Source: Pyxidicoccus sp. MSG2 (GTDB taxonomy: Bacteria > Myxococcota > Myxococcia > Myxococcales > Myxococcaceae). From it: a stretch of DNA of 64,000 nt. Made by a program: the position numbers and the translations under genes. Numbering within the stretch: position 1 is the first letter of the stretch; each line of letters opens with the position of its first letter. The DNA is taken from the NCBI RefSeq assembly GCF_026626705.1, contig NZ_JAPNKC010000001.1, positions 12,401,001 to 12,465,000 on the forward strand, given 5' to 3'. Below are positions 1-8,902 of the stretch, piece after piece. The notes below the pieces were generated by a model, which had not been told where the DNA came from, made no database searches, and saw nothing but the letters and a program-made list of their open reading frames with translations.

Positions 1-1680
1 CTCGGCACGTGGCCCCGGAAGCCGGGCATCGAGGTGGCCGTCACCCTCTCCGGCACGGGGCTCACGAAGGTGCAGCTCTCGTATCTCGTCCCCCAGCGTG
101 TCCGCTGGTACCCGCGCTACGAGCTCCAGCTCCAGCCGGAGAAGCAGCGCGTGCAGGTGGCCTTCTCCGGCCGCGTCAGCCAGGACACGGGCGAGAACTG
201 GGAGGGCGCGAAGCTCACGCTCAGCACCGCCCTGCCCTCCACCGCCACGTCGCTGCCCCGGTTCGCCACGTGGAAGCTCGGCACCCTGGAGCGCTTCATC
301 CCCGAGCCACGAAGGCAGGAAGAGCGCGCCAGCGCACCTCCACCCCTGCCCTCGCGCGCACCCGAACCGGACCCGGTGTTCTCGCTGCGCCAACAGCTCC
401 TGACGCGCGCGGGCAGGCCATTCCCTTCCGAGGCCGCGCAGACGCCGTCCTCCGGGACGCCCGAGTCCTCCCCGGAGCGGATCTCCCGCCCATCCCAGAG
501 CGGAGATGCCAGCAGCACCTTTGTGGGTACCGTCGTCGACTCCCTGAGCCGGCAGCCCGTGCCCGACGCCGTCGTCACCGCGACCTCGCCTGGTCTACAG
601 GGCGAGCAGACCGTGGTGACGGACGCGCAGGGCAACTACCGCATCCCGTCCCTTCCTCCTGGCGTCTACACCCTGAGGTTCGAGGTGGAGCAGTTCCGGC
701 CCTACGCCCGGGCCGACGTCCAGTTGCGCCCCAACCGCACCATCCGCGTCAACGCGAACCTGCTCCCCGAGTCGCACGATGAGACCGTGGAAGTCACCGG
801 CACTGCATCGAGCATCGACGTGGGCTCCACGACCACGGGCGTCGCCGTGGACGAGGAGTTCATCAAGCGCATCGCAGTGGCGCGTCCGGGCGGCAAGGGA
901 GGCGCGGCCCGCTCCTTTGAGTCGCTGGCCGAGACGGTGGATGGCCTCTCGAGCGGCGGTGCGGTCTCGCCCGAGCCCGGCGTGGACTCCTACGTGGGCC
1001 TCGCGCCGCCGCCCGGCTGGCAGCCGCCACGGCTGTCGGAGGACCTGCCCGCCTCGCTCGCCGGCGGCTACGACCTGGCCTTCACCGCGCCGCGTCCGGA
1101 GACGGTGCGCAGCGGCCAGGGCGAGCGCGTCGTCCCCCTCCTCATCGAGTCCTGGCCCGTGCAGGTGGAACGCCACGTCTTCCCCGCCCTCGCGGAGGAC
1201 GCCTTCCTCGTCGCCCAGCTCAAGAGCCCGTCGCGCACCGTGCTGCCGGGCGGCGACGCCGCCCTCTTCGTCGGGGCAGACCCGGCCGGCACCGCGGTGC
1301 TGAAGCTCGTCGTCCCTGGCGAGTCCTTCACCCTGCCGCTCGGCGTCGACCCCGCCGTGCGCACCGCCCGCAACGTGCGCCTGGTGCAGGCCAGTGAGGG
1401 CTTCATCTCCAAGGACGACCTCAACACCTATGAAGTCACGCGGGAGGTGCTCAATCCCTATCCGTTCCCCATGCAGGTGCGCGTGGTGGACCAGTGGCCC
1501 CTCAGCCAGGACGGCAAGGTGGAGGTGAAGCTGGTGCGTACCTCGCCCGCCGCCCGCCAGGACGAGAAGAAGGGCGAGCTGCAGTGGGACCTGGTGGTGC
1601 CGCCCACCAGCAAGAGCACCGTGTCCTTCGAATACACCCTGCGACGTCCGCGGCACTGGCGCCTGACCCAGCGCCCGTGA
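1..1680 (+). CDS. MuiA-family DUF4139 protein with an inserted carboxypeptidase-regulatory-like domain (5' partial)
   Basis: The reading frame is open from base 1, so the N-terminus lies outside the window; an internal GTG at 34 is not a convincing start. The visible part begins inside a DUF4139 domain (LSYLVP...RWYPRYELQL), typical of mucoidy-inhibitor MuiA-like proteins, and that domain resumes at the C-terminus (YEVTREVLNPYPFPMQVRVVD; last residues WRLTQRP). Between the halves, about 495-880 nt, sits a carboxypeptidase-regulatory-like beta-sandwich (GTVVDSLSRQPVPDAVV...NYRIPSLPPGVYTLRF). It is followed by a stretch like the start of a TonB-receptor plug (VEVTGTASSIDVGS). Function is unknown; MuiA-like proteins are thought to act in the envelope. 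The insertion makes this member unusual. Confidence 0.82.
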   Translation, partial: LGTWPRKPGIEVAVTLSGTGLTKVQLSYLVPQRVRWYPRYELQLQPEKQRVQVAFSGRVSQDTGENWEGAKLTLSTALPSTATSLPRFATWKLGTLERFIPEPRRQEERASAPPPLPSRAPEPDPVFSLRQQLLTRAGRPFPSEAAQTPSSGTPESSPERISRPSQSGDASSTFVGTVVDSLSRQPVPDAVVTATSPGLQGEQTVVTDAQGNYRIPSLPPGVYTLRFEVEQFRPYARADVQLRPNRTIRVNANLLPESHDETVEVTGTASSIDVGSTTTGVAVDEEFIKRIAVARPGGKGGAARSFESLAETVDGLSSGGAVSPEPGVDSYVGLAPPPGWQPPRLSEDLPASLAGGYDLAFTAPRPETVRSGQGERVVPLLIESWPVQVERHVFPALAEDAFLVAQLKSPSRTVLPGGDAALFVGADPAGTAVLKLVVPGESFTLPLGVDPAVRTARNVRLVQASEGFISKDDLNTYEVTREVLNPYPFPMQVRVVDQWPLSQDGKVEVKLVRTSPAARQDEKKGELQWDLVVPPTSKSTVSFEYTLRRPRHWRLTQRP

Positions 1681-1725
1681 GAAACCGCTCCTCTTCGGCT
1701 ACCCTCACGAGAAGAAAGCGCGTCC

Positions 1726-2265
1726 ATGACCCAGACCCCTCGGCTCGGCTGCATTTGCGGACAGGTGCATCTCCAGGTGGAGGGAGCGCCCATCCTCAGC
1801 GCCGAGTGCTGTTGCAACAGCTGCCGTGCGGCCGGCACCAGGATGCAGTCCCTCACCGCGGCCCCGCCGGTCCTGGAAAAGCACGGCGCGACGCGCTTCG
1901 TGCTCTACCGCAAGGATCGCGTCCGCTTTCTCGAAGGCACCGACCTTCTCAAGGAGTTCCGCCTCACGCCCGACGCCAAGACCCGCCGGGTCGTGGCCAG
2001 CTGTTGCAACACGCCGGTGTTCCTCGAATTCGAGAACGGCCACTGGCTCAGTCTCTATGGCTGTCTCTGGCCCGTTGGAACGCTGCCCCCGCTCGAGATG
2101 CGGACGATGACAGGTGACCTTCCGGCCGGCTCGGCGCTTCCCGATGACGTCCCGAACGCCAGGCGGCAATCCGTCTCATTCTTCATCAAGCTCCTGGGCG
2201 CGTGGGTCGCCATGGGCTTTCGGAGCCCGAAGATCGCCTTCGTCAACGGGACTCTCCGTATCTGA
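1726..2265 (+). CDS. GFA-family (Mss4-like fold) zinc-binding protein
   Basis: A 179-residue protein with the zinc-ligand pattern of the GFA / glutathione-dependent formaldehyde-activating-like family: CICG near residue 9, CCCNSC near residue 28 and a later CCNTPVF segment. Family members are small Mss4-fold proteins. Some are linked to S-hydroxymethyl-glutathione formation, but most have no proven activity, so the substrate cannot be assigned. It starts at ATG 1726 after a purine-rich stretch, 45 bp downstream of the DUF4139 gene and 33 bp upstream of the MFS gene on the same strand, so it may be co-transcribed with them. Confidence 0.8.
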   Translation: MTQTPRLGCICGQVHLQVEGAPILSAECCCNSCRAAGTRMQSLTAAPPVLEKHGATRFVLYRKDRVRFLEGTDLLKEFRLTPDAKTRRVVASCCNTPVFLEFENGHWLSLYGCLWPVGTLPPLEMRTMTGDLPAGSALPDDVPNARRQSVSFFIKLLGAWVAMGFRSPKIAFVNGTLRI

Positions 2266-2298
2266 CGTCGACGCCAGGATCACGGCTACAGTCCCGAC

Positions 2299-3573
2299 AT
2301 GCACGCCTCCTGGAAGCGCAACACGGCCCTCTTCCTGGGCAGCCAGGCCCTCTCGCTGCTCGGCTCATCCCTGGTGCAGTACGCGCTCTTGTGGCAGGTG
2401 ACGCTGCAGACGCGCTCGAGCGTCATGATGACGCTCTACATCGTGGCCGGCTTCCTGCCCACGTTCCTCCTCTCGCCCTTCGCAGGGGTCTGGGCCGACC
2501 GGTACGATCGCCGCAAGCTCATCGTCCTCGCCGATGCGCTGATTGCGCTGGTGACCCTGGCGCTGGCCGTGGTGTTCACCCTGCGCGGCACGGAGCTGTG
2601 GCTCTTCTTCCTGGCCGCGGCGGTGCGCTCCCTGGGCACCGCCATCCAGCAGCCGTCGGTGGGTGCGCTGCTGCCGCAGCTGGTGCCCGAGGACCAGCTG
2701 ATGCGGGTGAACGGCATCCAGGGCACGCTCACCTCGGTCAACATGCTCGGGGCCCCGGCGCTCGCCGGCTTCCTCATGTCCGTGGCCCCCCTGCAGGTGC
2801 TCTTCTACGTGGACGTGGTGACGGCGGCCCTGGCCATCGGCCTCGTGGCCTTCTTCGTCCGGGTGGAGGCGCGCCCCCGTGCGCCGGTGCAGGAGGGGGC
2901 CTCGCAGTTGCGGGAGCTTCGCGACGGCTTCGGGTACATCCGCGGCCACGCGCACCTGGTGCCGTTCTTCCTCTACCAGGGGGGCATCCTGGTGCTCATC
3001 ACCCCCGCCGCGTTCCTCCCGCCACTGCAGACGGCGCGCAGCTTCGGGGTCGAGGTGTGGCGGCTGACGGCCATCGAGATGGTCTTCTCGGTGGGCATGA
3101 TGCTGGGAGGCGCCGCGCTCGCCGTGTGGAAGGGCTTCGACAACCGCATGCGGACCATCGTCGCCTCCACCCTCATCATGGGGGCCTGCACCCTGGCCCT
3201 CGGCGTGGTGCCCCACTTCGGGGTGTACCTGGCGTTCATGGCGCTCTTCGGCGTGGCGATGCCGCTCTACAACACCCCCGCCATGGTGATGCTCCAGGAG
3301 AAGGTGGAGCCGGCCTACCTGGGTCGGGTCTTCAGCGTGATGACCATGCTCTCCACCGCGCTGATGCCGCTGTCCATGCTGCTCTTCGGCCCCCTGGCGG
3401 AGTCGGTCTCCATCGAGCGGATCCTGCAGGTCACCGGCGCGCTCGCGCTCCTCCTCGGCCTGCTCGCGCCGCTGCACCGCCGGCTGATGTCCTTCGGCGA
3501 GCCCAGGCATGCCCTACCCGAGGCCCAGCCGGCACGGGCCTCCGGGGGTGCTGTGGAGGAGGAGGGAGGGTAG
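2299..3573 (+). CDS. MFS transporter (EntS/MFS_3-like exporter)
   Basis: A 424-residue polytopic inner-membrane protein with about 12 hydrophobic segments. The MFS motif-A region reads GVWADRYDRRKLIV near residue 65, after the second helix. N-terminal FLGSQALSLLGSSLVQYALLW and the overall length match the MFS_3 / enterobactin-exporter-like group, often efflux pumps for siderophores, macrolides or other small molecules. No biosynthetic gene lies next to it, so the substrate is unknown. The hydrophilic Ala/Pro-rich C-terminal tail after about residue 390 is probably cytosolic. Confidence 0.88.
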   Translation: MHASWKRNTALFLGSQALSLLGSSLVQYALLWQVTLQTRSSVMMTLYIVAGFLPTFLLSPFAGVWADRYDRRKLIVLADALIALVTLALAVVFTLRGTELWLFFLAAAVRSLGTAIQQPSVGALLPQLVPEDQLMRVNGIQGTLTSVNMLGAPALAGFLMSVAPLQVLFYVDVVTAALAIGLVAFFVRVEARPRAPVQEGASQLRELRDGFGYIRGHAHLVPFFLYQGGILVLITPAAFLPPLQTARSFGVEVWRLTAIEMVFSVGMMLGGAALAVWKGFDNRMRTIVASTLIMGACTLALGVVPHFGVYLAFMALFGVAMPLYNTPAMVMLQEKVEPAYLGRVFSVMTMLSTALMPLSMLLFGPLAESVSIERILQVTGALALLLGLLAPLHRRLMSFGEPRHALPEAQPARASGGAVEEEGG

Positions 3574-3633
3574 CGAAGGGGCCGAGGACAACCGCTGACG
3601 GGGCCACCCACTCGTTTGACCGTTACGCGCGCG

Positions 3634-4272
3634 TCAGTCGCGCAGTAGCGGCTGGCCCGCCAGTATGTGCTCGCACAAGGTCAATGGGAGGTTTCCGCGC
3701 GGGTCGAGCGTGGGGGCGAGCCGCACTGCGAGCGCCTCGCCCTCGATTGGATCGGGTATCGATGCCGGGAGGTAGAGCGCGCCACGGTGGCCTGGCCGCA
3801 GCCATGCGCCGACCTGCGCCTCGCCGTGGACGACCAGGTGGGTCGCGTCCGTGCCGTACGTGACGAGGTTGCCGGTCAGCTTGAGGTCGCCCTCGATGAA
3901 CACCTGGGCGTCGAGGCTGAGCAGGAGATCACGGGCGAGCAGCGAGCCCTTGATCCACAGCGGCACGTAGAGGTCGAGGTCGCGGATCACCAGCGGGCCG
4001 TCGACGATCAGATCGCCTTCGACGACGCAAACCATCGGGTCTTCATTCTGTACGTAGATCGGTCCGCTCAGCGTGAGCGTGCCTTCGTGGACCACAAAGT
4101 CGACGTCGCGGCCGCCGAACAGGTCCTCGTAGTTGACCGAGTCGTAGCTGACGTCGAGCAGATTGTAGCGCGCGAAGCCGAGCTCGCGTGCCAGGGGTTG
4201 AAACCGCGCACCGGGCAGGGAGGGATAGGGCTGGGGCGTGAGGGCCATGCGACGTGATAACGCAGCGTCCAC
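3634..4272 (-). CDS. Bactofilin-like / polymer-forming beta-repeat protein
   Basis: A 212-residue protein made of short repeated beta-strands with the register G-D-L-x-hydrophobic (VVEGDLIVDGPLVIRDL, then IKGSLLARDLLLSL, then FIEGDLKLTGNLVTYG). This right-handed solenoid-like pattern is seen in bactofilins and related polymer-forming proteins. There is no signal peptide or TM segment, so it is probably cytoplasmic. Some members of this wider group are scaffolds; nothing here shows a partner. Another start within the first 10 codons (MALTPQPYPS) is equally plausible. A related gene is cut by the right edge of the window. Confidence 0.6.
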   Translation of the reverse strand: MDAALSRRMALTPQPYPSLPGARFQPLARELGFARYNLLDVSYDSVNYEDLFGGRDVDFVVHEGTLTLSGPIYVQNEDPMVCVVEGDLIVDGPLVIRDLDLYVPLWIKGSLLARDLLLSLDAQVFIEGDLKLTGNLVTYGTDATHLVVHGEAQVGAWLRPGHRGALYLPASIPDPIEGEALAVRLAPTLDPRGNLPLTLCEHILAGQPLLRD

Positions 4273-4415
4273 ACGCTGGCCAGTGCAGCAGTAGCACGGT
4301 TGCCCCAGGCCCTGCCGGCGTCACCCCTGGGCCGGGCCGCATCGTCAGCCGCCGGGTGCTGCTCCGTGGGTAGGGATTCGCAACCACCCCGCCAGGGCAG
4401 TACCATACGCGAGCA

Positions 4416-6836
4416 ATGGCAACCGACCAGGGGAAGCATTTCGGCCGATACGAGCTGCAGGACCCTATCGGTCGGGGAGGAATGGCGGAGACCTGGCGCG
4501 CCCGGCTGATGGGCGCGGCCGGCGTCACCAAGTCCGTGCTCATCAAGAAGGTGTTGCCAGAGTTCGCCGACGACGAGGCGTTCATCTCCATGTTCATCAG
4601 CGAGGCGCGCATCTCCGCCACGCTGTCGCACGGCAACGTGGCCCAGGTCTTCGACTTCGGGCAGGTGGACGGCAACTACTTCCTGGCCATGGAGTTCGTG
4701 GACGGCCAGCCGCTCCACCACATCCTCAAGCGCGCTGCCCGGACGGGCTTGTCCGCGCTGCCCATTCCCATCGCCACGCTCATTGCCCTGGAAATGTGCC
4801 GGGGGCTGCACTACGCGCACACACGCACGGACGAGAAGGGCCAGCCACTGGGCATCGTCCACCGGGACATCTCCCCGGACAACGTGCTCATCAGCTACGA
4901 GGGCCAGGTCAAGATCGTCGACTTCGGCATCGCCAAGGCGCGCTTGCAGCGCAACTTCAATACCGAGCCCGGAGTGGTGAAGGGGAAGTACCTCTTCTTC
5001 TCGCCGGAGCAGGCGCGCGGGAAGGAGGTGGACGCGCGCACCGACGTCTGGGCCACCGGCGTGGTGCTCTTCGAATTGCTCTGCGGCCAGAGGCCTGTCT
5101 CCGGGCCGCAGCACACGGTGATGATGCGGCTGGCGAGCGGTGATTTCCCATCACCCCGGCAACTGCGCAAGGACCTGCCCGCCGAGCTGGATGAGATTGT
5201 CATGCGCGCGCTGGCGGTGGATCTCGACTCGCGCTTCGAATCCAGCCACGCCTTCGGTGATGCGCTGGCGGGATTCCTCTACAGCTTCGCCCCCCGGTTC
5301 TCATCCATGAACCTGGCGCACCTCGTCCGGGAGTTGTTCCGGGAGGATCTGGCCCGGGACGGCCGAGAGCTGCCGGTGCCACCCTCGTTCCGTGAGGAAC
5401 TGGCACGCTGGCGCAGTACCGCTCCCACACCCTCGACAGCCCGGGAGCAGGTCCAGGAGACGCCCGCCCCACGGCCGACGCCGCGGACCCCGGTCCCGGG
5501 CGTTCCCACGCCCGGGGAGGACCTCGAGACGGTACCGGTGCCCGTCCGCTCGCCGAGCCTCCCGCGGGGAAGCCTCATGGCCGGAGCAGGCCTCATCCTG
5601 ACTCTCGCGGTGGTCGCTGTTCTGATGCTGGATGGGAGTTCGGCCCCTCCGGTCGGGCATGACCCGTCGTCGCCTCAACCTCTGCGAGAGACAAACTCGG
5701 AATCGCGCTCTGCGCTTGTAGCTCCGAGCCAATCCGAGCAGGTTGTCGCGACCACGACGACCTCCGCGAGCGAGGCACTGGAAGCGGGCGCCGGGGCGGA
5801 ACGGCCTTCCGAAATCTCCCTCCGCCTGGACGCCCAGCGGGATGTGATCCTGGTGCCGCGAAGCCTCGTCGCCTTTTCGGGGCTGAAGCCGGCCGTGATC
5901 TATTCAGTCTCGAAGTTCTCCGACTCCCAGCCCCCAGATCGGCCGAGCATCGAGGAGCCGTCTACCTCGAACGTGCCGCCTCTCCTCTACCTGCTTTCGG
6001 GGGAGCAGGTGTCCGGAGATGCCGAGCTGGGACGGGTGACCCACACCCCGCAGAGCTTCCGGGGCGTCTCGGCCATCTCGTTCTTCACGCTGGGCTTTCC
6101 CCCCCAGCACTCGACGCCCGAGCAGATGCTCCAGATCTGGAATTCGCGGCCAGGCTCGGAGAAGGAGTTCGCCTTCCGTCCGGAGTCGATGGGGGTGTCC
6201 GTGGAGAATGCCGCCCTGCTCGAGGGGCTGAGTCGAGCGGCCACCTATTCCCTGACGCTGACGCCCTTGGGGGCGGGGGCGTTCATCTATGGATTGAAAC
6301 GGGGCCCCGTGCGCCGGGTTGCCTGTGTCCAATGGAGTCCTCCCCACCCGGCGAGAGCGTCTGCTGCGGGCGGGCCTGTTGCGTTCCTCCTGGTTCAGGG
6401 TACGGAGGTGCGGGTACGGGGGATTGAAGCGCTGAAGTGCGGTTTCGTTGATGATGACCCCTCGGACAACCACGGCCACATGCAGGTCAGAGCCGTTCCG
6501 GTAGTGGCCGACGACGCCCCGGACAGACCCCTGCAAGGCGTGCAATCCGACCAGTTGGAGGCGGCCGATCGCCTGGTCGTGCTCAGCAGGGAGTCGTTGA
6601 AGCTGAAGTCCGAGACGGGCTACAGGGAGGCACTCAAGACAGCTACGAGCTGCCTGACGCTCGTCCCCGATCATACGGAGTGCCTCTTGTTGGCAGGGAC
6701 GGCCCAGGCCCGCCTGGGCAATATCGGCGAGGGCGCGAGGAATTACCGCCGCTTCCTCCAGGTGGCCCCCCCGAACCATCCGATGGCAGCGGGAGTGCGA
6801 GAGCGGATACGCCGATACGACGAGGCACGTCCGTAA
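4416..6836 (+). CDS. Membrane-anchored Ser/Thr protein kinase with C-terminal TPR-like segment
   Basis: An 806-residue Hanks-type kinase. Residues about 10-280 hold the Gly loop (IGRGGMAETW), the ATP-binding Lys at about 44 (VLIKKV), the catalytic loop HRDISPDN at about 150 and DFG at about 169 (IVDFGIAKA), all intact, so it should be active. HRDISPDN in place of HRDLKPEN is common in myxobacterial kinases. A Pro/Thr-rich linker leads to one TM helix at about residues 388-408 (GLILTLAVVAVLMLDGSS). The following 400 residues lie outside the cytoplasm; they contain an unrecognised domain and end in one TPR-like helical pair (about 725-795). It probably signals an envelope stimulus, but the target is unknown. 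Confidence 0.92.
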   Translation: MATDQGKHFGRYELQDPIGRGGMAETWRARLMGAAGVTKSVLIKKVLPEFADDEAFISMFISEARISATLSHGNVAQVFDFGQVDGNYFLAMEFVDGQPLHHILKRAARTGLSALPIPIATLIALEMCRGLHYAHTRTDEKGQPLGIVHRDISPDNVLISYEGQVKIVDFGIAKARLQRNFNTEPGVVKGKYLFFSPEQARGKEVDARTDVWATGVVLFELLCGQRPVSGPQHTVMMRLASGDFPSPRQLRKDLPAELDEIVMRALAVDLDSRFESSHAFGDALAGFLYSFAPRFSSMNLAHLVRELFREDLARDGRELPVPPSFREELARWRSTAPTPSTAREQVQETPAPRPTPRTPVPGVPTPGEDLETVPVPVRSPSLPRGSLMAGAGLILTLAVVAVLMLDGSSAPPVGHDPSSPQPLRETNSESRSALVAPSQSEQVVATTTTSASEALEAGAGAERPSEISLRLDAQRDVILVPRSLVAFSGLKPAVIYSVSKFSDSQPPDRPSIEEPSTSNVPPLLYLLSGEQVSGDAELGRVTHTPQSFRGVSAISFFTLGFPPQHSTPEQMLQIWNSRPGSEKEFAFRPESMGVSVENAALLEGLSRAATYSLTLTPLGAGAFIYGLKRGPVRRVACVQWSPPHPARASAAGGPVAFLLVQGTEVRVRGIEALKCGFVDDDPSDNHGHMQVRAVPVVADDAPDRPLQGVQSDQLEAADRLVVLSRESLKLKSETGYREALKTATSCLTLVPDHTECLLLAGTAQARLGNIGEGARNYRRFLQVAPPNHPMAAGVRERIRRYDEARP

Positions 6837-6840
6837 ACCG

Positions 6841-7000
6841 TCAGGTCCGGGCCTGCCAGGTCAGCCACTCCCCCGGACGTGCCAACTCCACGTTCACCTT
6901 CCGCGTGCGCGCGGCGGCCAGGAGCATCACCCGCGCATCCCGCCAGCGCCCCGCGCCACTGAGCCACTGCATCCAGCTCCTCCGCGAGCGCTTCTCCACC
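6841..7000 (-). pseudogene. Possible 3' remnant of a lost minus-strand gene
   Basis: In one minus-strand frame the last ~50 residues before the stop at 6841 read like genuine protein (SWMQWLSGAGRWRDARVM followed by LLAAARTRKVNVEL and GEWLTWQA). Further upstream this frame only runs antisense to the AlkD-like gene and makes no sense. I read it as the C-terminal stub of a gene that was overwritten or deleted, but the family is not recognised and chance cannot be excluded. Confidence 0.25.
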
Positions 7001-7065
7001 CACGGCACCCGTCGTGCCACCCTTCCGTCGCCGTCCCCCCTCATCGTCCGCCGAGGTGTTCCCGA

Positions 7066-7899
7066 ATGCCGAAACCGATGACGCTTTCCCAGGTGATGAA
7101 GCAACTCGAGAGCCAGGGAGACGAGAAGGTGCGCCAGCGCTACGTGCGCGACGGTGCGGGCGACAACGTCTTCGGCGTGCTGCTCGGCAAGCTCCGTGGC
7201 CTCGCGGCGGCGCTTGGGACGAACCACGGGCTCGGCCTGGAGCTGTGGGCGACCGGCAACCACGAGGCGCGCATCCTCGCGTGCATGCTGCTCGAGCCCT
7301 CGGCGCTCACCGAGAAGGAGGCGCGCGGGCTCCTCGAGCCGCTCTCGAACCCGACCCTGGTCGACGAGCTCGTCGGACGCGTGCTCGTGCATGCGCCCAT
7401 CGCCCAGGCGTTGCAGGTGCGGTGGATGGAAGGCAGCGCGGAGCTCCCTCGCCGCGCAGGATGGAAGCTCCTCGCCGGGCGCATCGCACGCGGGCTCGCG
7501 ACGGAGCTCGACGTTGGCGCGACGCTCGCGCGCATCGAGCGTGAGCTGCCGGATGCACCGTACCGGGTGAAGGAGGGCATCAACTTCTGCCTGGTCTGGA
7601 TCGGCCTCCACCTGCCTGCGTACACCGCGGAGGTCATCGCCATCGGCGAGCGCCTCGGCCGGTGGGACCCGCGACCGATCCCGAAGGGCTGCACGTCGAC
7701 CTACGCGCCGGAGTGGATCGCCGCGGCGCTCGCGCTACGGAAAGGCGAGAAGACCGCGGCCCGAAAGACGATGGAGGCGGCCGCAAAGGCGAAGACGACG
7801 CGCGGAGAAGGAAAGCCGGCACCCTCGAAGGCGAAGGCCGCTTTGGCCAGGAACAAGAGCGCGGGAAAGAAGCCCTCCGCCGGGAGGCGGGCGCGCTGA
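7066..7899 (+). CDS. DNA alkylation repair family protein (AlkD-like HEAT repeat)
   Basis: A 277-residue all-helical protein resembling the AlkC/AlkD-like DNA alkylation repair family: MKQLESQGDEKVRQRYVRDG at the N-terminus, then GLELWATGNHEARILACML, a typical HEAT-like helix pair of this family. Family members flip or excise alkylated bases without a classical glycosylase fold. The Lys/Ala-rich tail from about residue 235 to the end (many KAKTT, KAKAAL units) is basic and low complexity, a plausible non-specific DNA-binding extension. No adaptive-response genes are adjacent, and catalytic residues were not verified, so the role in repair is inferred. Confidence 0.72.
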   Translation: MPKPMTLSQVMKQLESQGDEKVRQRYVRDGAGDNVFGVLLGKLRGLAAALGTNHGLGLELWATGNHEARILACMLLEPSALTEKEARGLLEPLSNPTLVDELVGRVLVHAPIAQALQVRWMEGSAELPRRAGWKLLAGRIARGLATELDVGATLARIERELPDAPYRVKEGINFCLVWIGLHLPAYTAEVIAIGERLGRWDPRPIPKGCTSTYAPEWIAAALALRKGEKTAARKTMEAAAKAKTTRGEGKPAPSKAKAALARNKSAGKKPSAGRRAR

Positions 7900-7920
7900 C
7901 TTCGGCCATGTCGGAGCAGC

Positions 7921-7975
7921 GTCTGCATCTGCCCCGGTTCCACGGCGCTTCCGCGGAGCCGGGGCAGCAACAGAC
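7921..7975. terminator. Bidirectional hairpin terminator
   Basis: A long inverted repeat: arms of 17 nt (GTCTGcatCTGCCCCGG and its near-perfect complement) with one 3-nt internal mismatch. It sits between the convergent AlkD-like gene (stop 7899) and the Cys-rich lipoprotein gene (stop 7978). Confidence 0.6.
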
Positions 7976-7977
7976 GC

Positions 7978-8490
7978 CTACTGGCAGTTCGCCGGCTCCT
8001 TGCAGGAGTAGGTCCGGGTGATGGTGATCCGGAAGCCGTCCAGGCGACTGGGGCCAAGCGGCACACAGGTGCCAAAGCTGTCAGAGATGTTGCAGCCGCC
8101 GGCGGGGCACTTCGCGGCCACCATTTCGGAGAGGAAGCCGCGCGCCTGGAAGGCGGCGGCGCCGCAGGTCTCACCCTCGCCATACCGGGAGGCGGTGTAG
8201 CGCGTGGTGCCGCAGGTACAGGCCGGCGGGCAGTAGGTGCGGGCACCGTCACACTCCACCCAACCGCCGCCGTCCGCACCCGAGGTACACACGCCCGACG
8301 CGGAGCTGCAAGTGACGGAGATACCGCTCGCGCAGGTCTGGGACACCTCACAGACCAGCGACGACTCGGCCGATTCGAGCGAGGTGCCCTCCCCTCCCTC
8401 CTCGCTCACCTCACCCGCGTTGCAGGCGGCCAGTCCCACGGCCACCACGACGACTCCACAGCGCCAGAGCCAGCTCGTTCGAAGGTCCAT
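7978..8490 (-). CDS. Cys-rich outer-membrane/periplasmic lipoprotein, function unknown
   Basis: A 170-residue precursor with a lipoprotein signal peptide (VVVVAVGLAAC, lipobox ending at about Cys23). After an acidic Glu/Ser-rich linker the mature part contains about 14 cysteines spread over 110 residues (VCEVSQTCASG, CPPACTCGTTRY, CPAGGCN, SCKEPANCQ). This indicates a disulphide-stabilised exported domain. It matches no family I recognise. The ESAESSLVCEV spacer after the lipobox resembles that of other small myxobacterial secreted proteins, including the one at 23574-23825. Confidence 0.78.
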   Translation of the reverse strand: MDLRTSWLWRCGVVVVAVGLAACNAGEVSEEGGEGTSLESAESSLVCEVSQTCASGISVTCSSASGVCTSGADGGGWVECDGARTYCPPACTCGTTRYTASRYGEGETCGAAAFQARGFLSEMVAAKCPAGGCNISDSFGTCVPLGPSRLDGFRITITRTYSCKEPANCQ

Positions 8491-8902
8491 CCAGTAACAG
8501 TAGTATCAAGAGTGAATCTTCATCAACGCCCAGCCTCCGTTCGATGAAGAGGCCGCTCCGCGTCAAGTCCCAGCACTGCCCCCAAGCCGAGTACCTCTCG
8601 AGAGACCTCTCCGCCACGCGGCTGAAAAGAGCTGGCCGCGCGGTTCACCACATGGAAGCAGGTGCAATACAGATACGGGAAATCCACAGGGTCATGGATG
8701 TCCCTGGCGGGCGTGACGTCGCGGGTCGAGGAGAGGAAGCCTCCCCACACACGACGACTGCACCACGGATTGTTGGGGCCCGGGCGGGGACGGGCCGTAC
8801 GCCTCGCACTCTGATTTCTTCTACTGCACCTACTGCCCCTGACGGGCGGCGGGGCCGAGCGCTTCCACGGCGCTCGGTGGTGAAAACCCCTGGTGCCAGG
8901 GT
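8491..8902. other. 412-bp intergenic stretch with a possible short Cys-rich coding tail and hairpin
   Basis: No convincing full gene is present. From 8717 to 8842 on the + strand one frame reads plausibly (HDDCTTDCWGPGGDGPYASH then SDFFYCTYCP, stop TGA 8840-8842) but has no start codon after the in-frame stop at 8714. A perfect 8-bp hairpin at 8855-8877 follows directly. The left part should contain the promoter of the lipoprotein gene starting at 8490. Confidence 0.35.
8855..8877. terminator. Hairpin after possible short coding tail
   Basis: A perfect 8-bp stem (CCGAGCGC / GCGCTCGG, 7-nt loop). It lies 12 bp after the TGA at 8840-8842 on the + strand and 26 bp beyond the stop of the minus-strand permease gene, so it could serve either side. 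No strong T-run follows. Confidence 0.4.
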
